Below are positions 41,072 to 47,910 of a stretch of DNA of 47,910 bases, piece by piece. The notes beneath the pieces were generated by a model, which saw only the letters and a list, made by a program, of their open reading frames with translations, was not told the DNA's origin and made no database searches. Source of the stretch: Candidatus Krumholzibacteriota bacterium. Its GTDB lineage: Bacteria; Krumholzibacteriota; Krumholzibacteriia; JACNKJ01. The stretch's first letter is position 1; every line of letters begins with the position of its first letter. The DNA lies in assembly GCA_016933175.1 (NCBI GenBank), contig JAFGBK010000016.1, positions 1 to 47,910 on the forward strand, given 5' to 3'. Both the position numbers and the translations under genes were made by a program.

Positions 41072-42589
41072 ATGAGCTCCGCCGCGCACACAAGGACTGC
41101 CGCCGAGGACCGCGTCCGGTTCGCCCACCGGCTCGCCTACGGCGCAGGGGCCTTCGTCAACAACCTGCTGGCGGCCGCCAGCGGCGGCATGATGATCGTC
41201 CTCAACCTGGGCCTGGGCATGAACCCGGCCCTCGTGGGACTTCTGGGAGCGCTGCCGCGCCTGACCGACGCCTTCACCGATCCGCTGATGGGCTTCATCT
41301 CCGACCGGACCCAGAGCCGATGGGGCCGGCGGCGGCCCTACATCTTCGCGGGCGCCTTCGCCGCGGCCCTGCTCTTCGCGCTTCTGTGGCAGCTGCCCGG
41401 CGGCCGGAGCGAGACCTTCTACTTCGTCTGGTTCCTGGCGGGCTCGATCCTCTTCTACATGGGCTACACGGTGTTCGCCACGCCCTGGGTGGCCCTGGGC
41501 TACGAGCTGACGCCCGACTACCACGAGCGCACGCGCCTGATGGGCACGCAGAACTTCATCGGACAGCTCGCCTACGTGGTCTCGCCCTGGTTCCTGTGGA
41601 TCATGAACTCCGGCCGCTTCTTCCGCGACGCGGCGGGCGCGCCCGACCAGGTCGCCGGCGCCGCCGGCCTTGCGGTCGTCGTCGCACTGGTGGCCGCCGG
41701 TCTGGGAATCCTGCCGGCCGTGTTCCTGCGCGAGCGCATGCGGGCCGTGGCGGCGGCCGAGGTCGCCGAGGCCCGCCGCGCGGAGGGCGGCGGCCTGAAG
41801 CGCAACCTCGCCGACTTCCTGCGCGGCTTCGGCGTCACCCTCTCCAACGCCCCCTTCCTCAAGCTCTGCGCGGCGACCTTCCTGGTCTTCAACGGCTTCA
41901 TCCTCATCTCGTCGTTCCAGTTCTACGTCATCATCTACTACGTCTTCGGCGGCGACCAGGCCGCGGGCGCCAAGTACGCCGGCTGGGCCGGCTCGGTGGG
42001 CGCCGTCTCCACCTTCGCCGTGGTGGCCTTCGTCACCTGGCTCTCGACGCGGATCGGCAAGCGGCGGGCCTTCTTCGTCTCCACCGGCGTGTCCATTGTG
42101 GGCTACGGGCTGAAGTGGATCTGCTACAACCCGGACCTGCCCTGGCTGGTGGTCGTCCCCGCGCCGCTCATGGCCTTCGGCCTCGGCGGCCTGTTCACGC
42201 TGATGCCGTCGATGGTCGCCGACGTGGTGGACACCGACGAGCTCAAGACCCACGAGCGCCGCGAGGGCATGTTCGGATCCATCTTCTGGTGGACGGTGAA
42301 GCTCGGCCTCGCCGCCGCGCTGGCCGGCGGCGGCTACCTGCTCAACGCCACCGGCTTCGACGTGGTCCTGGAGGGAGCCCAGGCCGCGCGGACCATCACC
42401 ATGATGCGCCTCTTCGACGCCGGCGTGCCCATGGTGACCTCGGCCGTCGCCATCTGGATCGTGGTGGCCTTCCCCATCACCGAGGCCCGGGCCCGCGCGG
42501 TGCGCGAGGAGCTGGAGCGCCGGCGCGGGCGCGGCGCGCCGGCCGCGGCGCTCGCCGACCCGCCGGCCGATGCGCCGACCGAGGCCTGA
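41072..42589 (+). CDS. GPH-family (MFS) sugar transporter
   Basis: The 505-residue inner-membrane protein has about twelve hydrophobic helices. It also carries the hallmark of the glycoside-pentoside-hexuronide cation symporter family: DPLMGFISDRTQSRWGRRRP between helices 2 and 3. Helix 1 carries AYGAGAFVNNLL, and the C-terminal half has MPSMVADVVDTDELKTHERREG, also typical. Members bring in oligosaccharides or glycosides with H+ or Na+. It is the only inner-membrane sugar carrier in the locus and stands behind operator D, so it probably imports beta-glucan oligosaccharides for the GH1 enzyme and the phosphorylase. The exact substrate is inference. It is followed after 70 bp by the GH17 lipoprotein gene. 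Confidence 0.92.
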   Translation: MSSAAHTRTAAEDRVRFAHRLAYGAGAFVNNLLAAASGGMMIVLNLGLGMNPALVGLLGALPRLTDAFTDPLMGFISDRTQSRWGRRRPYIFAGAFAAALLFALLWQLPGGRSETFYFVWFLAGSILFYMGYTVFATPWVALGYELTPDYHERTRLMGTQNFIGQLAYVVSPWFLWIMNSGRFFRDAAGAPDQVAGAAGLAVVVALVAAGLGILPAVFLRERMRAVAAAEVAEARRAEGGGLKRNLADFLRGFGVTLSNAPFLKLCAATFLVFNGFILISSFQFYVIIYYVFGGDQAAGAKYAGWAGSVGAVSTFAVVAFVTWLSTRIGKRRAFFVSTGVSIVGYGLKWICYNPDLPWLVVVPAPLMAFGLGGLFTLMPSMVADVVDTDELKTHERREGMFGSIFWWTVKLGLAAALAGGGYLLNATGFDVVLEGAQAARTITMMRLFDAGVPMVTSAVAIWIVVAFPITEARARAVREELERRRGRGAPAAALADPPADAPTEA

Positions 42590-42659
42590 CCGGCGGCGCC
42601 GAACGGCCGCCCGCGGCGGGTCGGGGTCGCCGCCCGCCGCCGTCCGGGAGTCGAACGAC

Positions 42660-43667
42660 ATGCGTCCCCACGTCCGGACCTCGTTCCTGATCGCTCCCCT
42701 GCTGCTGACGGCCCTCGCGGGCTGCGGCGGCGGGACCGGAGCGGTTCCCCCCGCCCGCGAGGACCCCTTCGCCGTCCGCCCCTTCCGGCCCGAGAGCGGC
42801 GGCCGCTGGATCGGCAACGCCGTCTGCTACGGCCCCCACCGCGACGGCCAGCGCCCGGGCGGCCCCTCCCCCACGGCCGCCGAGCTGCGCGAGGACCTGC
42901 GCCTGATGCTCCCCCACTGGAACCTGCTGCGCGTCTATGGCGCCTCGGAGTTCGCCGACACACTGCTGGCCGTGATCCGCGACGAGGGTCTCGCCATGAA
43001 GGTGATGCTCGGCGTCTGGATCGCCCCGGACGCCGCCGCCGCCAACCGCCGCGAGGCGGACGCCGCCATCCGCCTGGCGGCCGCGTACCCGGAGATCGTC
43101 CTCGCCGTCAGCGTGGGCAACGAGACGCAGGTCTCCTGGTCGGCCCACCGCAGCCCGCTTGACTCCCTGATCGCCAGCGTGCGTTACGTGCGCACGAAGG
43201 TCGCGGTGCCAGTCACGGTCGCCGACGACTTCGCCTTCTGGAAGGAGCCGGCGAGTCGGGCGCTGGCGGCGGAGATCGACTTCATCACGATGCACGCGCA
43301 CCCCATGTGGAACGGCCGCCTGCTGGACGACGCCCTGCCGTGGCTCGAGGAGCAGGTGTCGGCGGTGCGGGCGGCGCACCCCGGGCGCGCCGTGGTCGTC
43401 GGCGAGACGGGCTGGGCCACCTCGGTCCACGACGAGGGCGAGCAGGCCGCACTGATCAGGGGCCGGCCCGGCGAGGGCGAGCAGAAGCGCTACCACGACG
43501 CGGCCCGCGCCTGGGCCGCCGACCGCGGGCTGACCGTCTTCTTCTTCGAGGCCTTCGACGAGAACTGGAAGGGCGGCGCGCACCCGGCCGAGGTGGAGAA
43601 GCACTGGGGCCTGTTCCGCGCCGACCGCTCGCCCAAGGCGGCCGTCGCGCCGGCGGCGGACGGGTAG
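42660..43667 (+). CDS. GH17-like beta-1,3-glucanase lipoprotein
   Basis: ATG 42660 (MRPHVRT) opens a lipoprotein signal ending ALAGC (lipid Cys22). The 335-residue product is one TIM-barrel domain. SVGNETQVSW carries the probable acid/base Glu155 and VVVGETGWAT the probable nucleophile Glu249. Both are GH17 signatures, as is the FEAFDENWKG near the C-terminus. GH17 enzymes hydrolyse or transglycosylate beta-1,3-glucans. Bacterial forms near GH16 genes usually act on laminarin-type oligosaccharides. It is anchored at a membrane facing the periplasm or outside. It shares operator D with the GPH transporter, and no terminator is visible between them. Confidence 0.88.
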   Translation: MRPHVRTSFLIAPLLLTALAGCGGGTGAVPPAREDPFAVRPFRPESGGRWIGNAVCYGPHRDGQRPGGPSPTAAELREDLRLMLPHWNLLRVYGASEFADTLLAVIRDEGLAMKVMLGVWIAPDAAAANRREADAAIRLAAAYPEIVLAVSVGNETQVSWSAHRSPLDSLIASVRYVRTKVAVPVTVADDFAFWKEPASRALAAEIDFITMHAHPMWNGRLLDDALPWLEEQVSAVRAAHPGRAVVVGETGWATSVHDEGEQAALIRGRPGEGEQKRYHDAARAWAADRGLTVFFFEAFDENWKGGAHPAEVEKHWGLFRADRSPKAAVAPAADG

Positions 43668-43714
43668 CCGCGAGGACGGTTCCACGATCGCTGCGCGTGC
43701 GACGAGAAGCCTCC

Positions 43715-44587
43715 CTAGATTCGCTGCAGCGTGCCCGACCCCGTGTCCGTCAAGTGCAGGCGCGGGTGCCCGCGGAATCGTATGTCCCCGCTGCCGGTGA
43801 TGGTGGCCTCGAGGAGCGTCTCGGCGTGGACCTCGGCCCTTCCGCAGCCGCTGACCATCACCTCGCTCTCGGTGCTTTCGAGCCCCTGGGCCGCGAGTTC
43901 CCCCGATCCGCTGACGAACACCTCCTGCTCGACCACGCTGCCCTCCGAAATGAGGACCCTGCCCGAACCGGTGAGACGCACGTCGTTGGCCAGGCCCTCC
44001 AGCAGCCGGATCTCCGTGTCGCCGGATCCGCTGGCGAACAGGCGACACCGCCGGGTGTCGACCCGCTCGCAGGAGACAGAACCGGATCCGCTGTTGTGCA
44101 CCACCAGGAGGTCGGTCCGCAGCACTCCCAAGTCGATCCGGCCCGATCCGCAGTGCCGGATCTCCAGGCGATCGGTCTCCAGGTACGGCACGCTCGCCTT
44201 TCCATCGCATGAGAAAGTGATCCCGTCCAGCTTGCGGACCTTCAGATGGAATCGCAGCGGCCTGGTCGGGATGGGAGCCACGTTGCCGCGATGGCGGATC
44301 ACGAGCTCGCCATCGACCACCTCGGTTTCGATCCGGTCCAGCAGATTGGCCTCGCCCTTGACGAGCAGCTCCTCCCGATCGGCGACCTCGATCACCAGGT
44401 CCCCGGAGGTCCTGAACGCCACGGACGAAATCGAGGCGACCTCGCGGATCTCCTGGATCAACTGGCCCGATCCGCGGATCTGCTCGGTGACGGCATCGGT
44501 ACATCCAAGACCCAGGATGCCGCCCAGCAGACCCGGCATGCCGCAAAGCAATCCCACCAGCCCTCTCCTCGCGCTGCTCGCTCGCAT
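43715..44587 (-). CDS. GIN-domain (DUF2807) lipoprotein
   Basis: ATG 44587 has an excellent AAAGGAGG site, so the longer in-frame extension is not used. The 290-residue product has a lipobox GLGC (lipid Cys28) and then a DUF2807 head domain, also called GIN or putative autotransporter adhesin. It starts RGSGQLIQEIREVASISSV and shows repeated short beta-strand turns built on GSG, such as HCGSGRIDL, NSGSGSVSC, ASGSGDTEI, TGSGRVLI, VSGSGELAA and ITGSGDIRF. The regular spacing suggests a right-handed beta-solenoid. Function is unknown, and surface adhesion is only suggested by the family name. It is transcribed divergently from the CadC-like regulator. Confidence 0.88.
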   Translation of the reverse strand: MRASSARRGLVGLLCGMPGLLGGILGLGCTDAVTEQIRGSGQLIQEIREVASISSVAFRTSGDLVIEVADREELLVKGEANLLDRIETEVVDGELVIRHRGNVAPIPTRPLRFHLKVRKLDGITFSCDGKASVPYLETDRLEIRHCGSGRIDLGVLRTDLLVVHNSGSGSVSCERVDTRRCRLFASGSGDTEIRLLEGLANDVRLTGSGRVLISEGSVVEQEVFVSGSGELAAQGLESTESEVMVSGCGRAEVHAETLLEATITGSGDIRFRGHPRLHLTDTGSGTLQRI

Positions 44588-44827
44588 GACATCCTCCTTT
44601 GCGCCGGCCTGTCGCGCCGGCTGCCCATGGTTCCTCTCATCCCCGCGGCGGTCGTGGCGACCCCCGCTTCGGGATCCTGCGAACATGATGAGAGTTCTGA
44701 TTGCGCCGCGCCTGAAGGAGTCCATAGAATCACCTAAGGGTTTCTTTAAGGGATGCTCGCCGGGATGCCGGATCGATGGCCCAGTGGAATTCCCTCGTCA
44801 GAATCCCCTGGAAACCCGGGAGTTGGC

Positions 44828-47050
44828 ATGCCTCCACCCTCTGGCAAGAGTCCCGCTGTGGCGCCCTTCCGCCTGGGGGATTGGCGCATCGAACCTCGCC
44901 TCAACCGAATCTCGCGCCCGGATGCGACCCATCAGCTCGAGCCCAAGCTGATGGATCTGCTGGTGGCGCTCGCATCCCAGCCCGGCGAGGTCTTCACGCG
45001 CGAGGAGCTGCTGGATCACGTCTGGCCCGACGTCGTCGTGGGTGAAGAGGTGCTGACGCGCGGCATATCCGAGCTGCGCCGCCTGCTGGGCGACGATCCG
45101 CGCACGCCCCGCTACATCGAGACGATCCGCAAGGGGGGCTATCGGACCGTGGCCGTCGTGGAGCCGATCGAGCCCGCCTCCACTGCGACTTCGCCGAGGG
45201 CTGCTCCCGATGCAGCGTCACCGGCGGCCAGGAGTGCATCCCCTCCCGAGGCCTGGGACCGGCAGGCACAGGTCGGAATCCCGAGGTGGGCGGCGGTGGC
45301 TGCCGCGACGGCAGCTCTCGTGGCAGTGGCAGCGGGGCTCTACGGGATTCACAGGTCTGGCCAGGAGCAAGCAGCGGAGGAGGTAGAGCCGTTCCGGTCG
45401 CGACCGCTCACCGCCTACCCGGGCAACGAGGTCACGCCGGCGCTGAGTCCGGATGGCCGGCTCGTGGCCTTCTCCTGGAATGGCCCGCAAGGAGACAACT
45501 ACGATCTCTACGTGCTGCAGATCGGCGCCGCGTCCGCTCTGCGCCTGACCGACCATCCCGCGGTGGACATCCACCCGGTCTGGTCGCCGGATGGATCGAC
45601 GATCGCCTACATCCACGACGAGGGCCCCGGCGCGGAGATCCGCACCCTGCCAGCGCTGGGCGGGCCTTCCCGGAGCATCATCAGGGCTCCCCTGGGATTC
45701 GGGGGAGGCTTCAGCTGGTCTCCTGACGGAAGCCGGATCGTCTACGCGACGCGCACGCGGGCCGATCGATCGACGCAGCTGTTCCTGCACGATCTGGCGA
45801 CCGGCGAGGCGCGAGCGCTGACCCCGCAGGCCCCCCTGGGCCGCGATGATCTGGAACCCGAATTCTCCCCGGATGGAGCGACGATCGCCTTCCTCCGGGA
45901 CCATGCCTCCGGACTCGAGGATCTGTGGGTCGTGCCCGGCGATGGCGGCGAGGCTCGGTGCGTCCGCAAGGATCTGCTCTACGTGATGGGCTTCGACTGG
46001 ACACGCACCGGCGAGGACCTCATCTGCTCCGCCTTTCACGAGGGCTCCTTCTCGCTCTGGCGTGTTCGTCTGTCGGATGGTCGCGTCTCCTGGGCATCGG
46101 TGATCGGGGACTGGATCCACACCCCCGCGGTCGCCCGCCACGTCGACCGGCTGGTCTATCACCACTACCGCCACGAGAGGAACATCTGGCGCGCCGGGCT
46201 CGGGGATCCCGACCTGGCCGATGCCGCCCCCGCCGTCGTGTCGTCGCACTGGGACTCCGACCCGAGCCTCTCGCCCGACGGGCGGCACATCGCCTTCACC
46301 TCGACGCGCTCCGGCACCCTCGAGCTGTGGGTCTGTCGAAGGGACGGATCGCGCCCCAACCGGCTCACCGAGTTCGACGGCTGTCTCGTCGCGCGGCCGC
46401 GCTGGTCGCCGGACGGGACCCGCATCGCGTTCCAGGCCAATCCCGAGGGGATCCACGAGCTCCACGTCGTCGAGTCCGACGGTGGCGGGCTGCGCCGCCT
46501 GCTGCTCGGATCGGCGAACGCGCTGCTGTCGGACTGGTCGCTCGACGGTCGCTGGCTGTACTTCGCCAGGGAATCGGACGACCAGTGGGACATCTGGCGA
46601 GTTGATCCCAGCGATTCCTCCGGCACGGGGGCGATTCCCGTGACGGCCGACGGCGGCATTCGCGGCTATGAGCACATCGACGGCAGCTTCTACTACGCCA
46701 AGCCCGACTGCGCTGGTCTCTGGCGTCTGCCGCTGAGCGCGCTTGCTCTGCCGGAAGAGGACGTCCCGGCGCATCCTGCCGGTGGTTCCCTGTACGAATC
46801 GGAGTTCCCCGGGCTGGGCGAGTGGAACGGCTGGGCCGTCTGCGGCGCTCACGTGATGCTGATCATCGAAGACCAGCAAGGCGCCCTGCTGGCGCGTCGC
46901 GATCCGGAGTCCGGGGAACACGTGGCGATCGCCCGCCTGCCAGGCCTCGGAGCCTCGACCATCGCGCTGGATCGCGAGTGTTCGACCTGTCTCTACACGC
47001 GCGTCGAGAAGGCCGTGGGCGATCTCATGCTGGTGGAGGGCTTTCACTGA
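44828..47050 (+). CDS. CadC-like membrane transcription regulator with TolB-type propeller
   Basis: ATG 44828 (MPPPSGK) follows a GGGAG site and gives 740 residues. An OmpR/PhoB-type winged helix covers about 14-112, with EPKLMDLLVALASQPGEVFT and the recognition region VLTRGISELRRLLGD. A Ser/Pro/Ala-rich linker and one membrane helix (about 153-173) follow. The rest (about 190-740) is a TolB/WD40-like beta-propeller with recurrent LSPDGRLVAF, WSPDGSTIAY, FSPDGATIAF and WSLDGRWLYF motifs. The membrane-tethered DNA-binding layout is that of CadC and ToxR. The propeller would sense a periplasmic signal or bind protein partners. The probable target is the divergent GIN-domain gene or its own promoter, but I found no repeat in the 240-bp gap to support that. 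Confidence 0.9.
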   Translation: MPPPSGKSPAVAPFRLGDWRIEPRLNRISRPDATHQLEPKLMDLLVALASQPGEVFTREELLDHVWPDVVVGEEVLTRGISELRRLLGDDPRTPRYIETIRKGGYRTVAVVEPIEPASTATSPRAAPDAASPAARSASPPEAWDRQAQVGIPRWAAVAAATAALVAVAAGLYGIHRSGQEQAAEEVEPFRSRPLTAYPGNEVTPALSPDGRLVAFSWNGPQGDNYDLYVLQIGAASALRLTDHPAVDIHPVWSPDGSTIAYIHDEGPGAEIRTLPALGGPSRSIIRAPLGFGGGFSWSPDGSRIVYATRTRADRSTQLFLHDLATGEARALTPQAPLGRDDLEPEFSPDGATIAFLRDHASGLEDLWVVPGDGGEARCVRKDLLYVMGFDWTRTGEDLICSAFHEGSFSLWRVRLSDGRVSWASVIGDWIHTPAVARHVDRLVYHHYRHERNIWRAGLGDPDLADAAPAVVSSHWDSDPSLSPDGRHIAFTSTRSGTLELWVCRRDGSRPNRLTEFDGCLVARPRWSPDGTRIAFQANPEGIHELHVVESDGGGLRRLLLGSANALLSDWSLDGRWLYFARESDDQWDIWRVDPSDSSGTGAIPVTADGGIRGYEHIDGSFYYAKPDCAGLWRLPLSALALPEEDVPAHPAGGSLYESEFPGLGEWNGWAVCGAHVMLIIEDQQGALLARRDPESGEHVAIARLPGLGASTIALDRECSTCLYTRVEKAVGDLMLVEGFH

Positions 47051-47148
47051 GTCCAGGCATCACGTGCCGCCTGGAACCGGCAGCCCCACTCCGGCTCCCC
47101 AGGCAGGACGTCAACCTGCATTCCAGTGGCTACCGCCACGCGCGGGCG

Positions 47149-47910
47149 TCACTGGTATCCGAAGATGATCGGGAAGAGCGCCACCACGACCCAGGCCCAG
47201 ATGACGTAGACCGGGACGTAGCCCGTCTGCCAGCGCTCGAGGGAAGCGAACGGGGCGCGCCCGGCCAGGAACCGCGCGGTGAGCACGGCCGACCCGCCGA
47301 GGTTGACGAGGAGGATCAGGTTCTCGCCCAGCGCCGCCACCTTGTTGGGGCTGAAGCCGAACTCCACGATGCGGGCCGCGATGGCCCAGAGGGCGAGCGC
47401 GTCGACCAGAAGCGCGCTGAGTACGAGTACGAGCTGGAGCCCGTCGAAGAGGCCGGGAGGGGCCTGCGGATCGCGCGCCGAGATGGCGTAGAGCAGCAGG
47501 CCCAGCACGAGCACGAGAAGCAGGTCGAAGCCGATGAGCACGTCGCGCTCCACGTCGATGGCGCTGCCCGTCACGAGCATGGTGGCCACGAAGACGAGGA
47601 GCAGGACGGCGAACAGCGGCGTGAAGATGCGCGTGAGGACGGGTGCCATGTTCTCGATGACGCTCTGCTTGGACTCCACGAGCCAGGCGCCGACGAGGGC
47701 CGCCCCCGCGGCCCCGCAGGGGAGCATCCAGGCCCCGACCCATGTCTCGGCGTCCAGGCCGATGGCCTGGAAGAGGAACACCGCGAGGCCCATCAGGGCG
47801 GCGCCGCCCAGGGCGATCAGGACGTAGTAGATGGCCCACTCGCCGGAGAAGCGCACGTAGTTCATGCGCTGCTCGTGGCGGCGCCACCGCCCGCCGGCGT
47901 AGGCGAAGCC
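47149..47910 (-). CDS. Integral membrane protein, C-terminal part (runs off the window)
   Basis: The visible part covers 253 codons plus the stop and stays open to the window edge. It includes 15 codons upstream of the first internal ATG at 47865, so the true start probably lies outside. At least six hydrophobic helices are visible, for example YYVLIALGGAALMGLAVFLF, FAVLLLVFVATMLV, LLLVLVLGLLLYAI and VWAWVVVALFPIIFG-type segments, ending in GYQ. The opening NYVRFSGEWAIYYVLIALGG resembles the middle of DUF4153-type membrane proteins, but this is only an impression. No function can be given. It converges on the CadC-like regulator gene with about 100 bp between them. Confidence 0.7.
   Translation of the reverse strand, partial: GFAYAGGRWRRHEQRMNYVRFSGEWAIYYVLIALGGAALMGLAVFLFQAIGLDAETWVGAWMLPCGAAGAALVGAWLVESKQSVIENMAPVLTRIFTPLFAVLLLVFVATMLVTGSAIDVERDVLIGFDLLLVLVLGLLLYAISARDPQAPPGLFDGLQLVLVLSALLVDALALWAIAARIVEFGFSPNKVAALGENLILLVNLGGSAVLTARFLAGRAPFASLERWQTGYVPVYVIWAWVVVALFPIIFGYQ

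Noticed and set aside
43858..44205. Repeated GGATCCG-like words in the GIN-domain gene suggested a regulatory array
   Set aside because: They encode the recurring GSG turns of the solenoid and keep codon phase, so protein structure explains them.

Overview
The window is a GC-rich bacterial chromosome segment with compact operons, frequent 4-bp ATGA/GTGA stop-start overlaps and several GTG or TTG starts. Four proteins end in a roughly 85-90 residue domain opening with an NPFNP motif and closing in a basic/hydrophobic tail ending in K (LTLLK, MVLLK, MTLVK, MVLIK). That FlgD-like or type IX-secretion-type sorting domain, together with a gingipain-type (C25) protease and outer-membrane beta-barrels, points to a Gram-negative FCB-superphylum lineage such as Krumholzibacteriota, Eisenbacteria or Gemmatimonadota-like metagenome taxa. 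The lineage is inference. I saw no tRNA, rRNA, CRISPR array, insertion sequence or origin.

Layout. 1-2.2 kb: aspartate-ammonia ligase (asnA) and a small secreted protein of unknown function. 2.2-7 kb: a secreted C25 peptidase and a TPR protein, both on the minus strand. 7.1-12.5 kb: a five-gene plus-strand operon (LolA-like protein, two FtsX/MacB-type permeases, ATPase, outer-membrane barrel) that looks like a Lol-type or lipid export system. 12.5-15 kb: a membrane protein fused to a spermidine-synthase-like domain. 15.3-19 kb: a three-subunit molybdenum hydroxylase (FAD, 2Fe-2S, Mo subunits). 19-22 kb: a secreted eight-repeat propeller-like protein and an archaeal-type metallo-beta-lactamase-fold protein that seems to lack a standard start codon. 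22.2-25.1 kb: two beta-lactamase-family serine hydrolases. 43.7-47.9 kb: a GIN-domain lipoprotein divergent from a CadC-like regulator with a propeller sensor, then a partial membrane protein.

The most interesting part is 25.1-43.7 kb, a beta-glucan (probably laminarin or other beta-1,3-glucan) utilisation locus with no SusC/SusD pair. It holds a glycan-binding-type lipoprotein, a ROK regulator, a GH16 lipoprotein, a GH1 beta-glucosidase, a TIM-barrel glycosidase fused to an outer-membrane beta-barrel, two paralogous secreted proteins, a large GH94-clan-type phosphorylase, a second GH16 enzyme with a sorting domain, a GPH-family sugar transporter and a GH17 lipoprotein. Four copies of one 25-bp palindrome, ACTTTGTTCGG-N3-CCGAACAAAGT in idealised form, lie at the head of every transcription unit in this locus and nowhere else that I found. 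Each overlaps a plausible promoter. The simplest model is a self-contained regulon controlled by the ROK protein encoded within it. Surface GH16/GH17 enzymes cut the glucan, the glycosidase-barrel fusion trims and possibly admits oligosaccharides, the GPH carrier imports them, and GH1 plus the phosphorylase finish the job in the cytoplasm.
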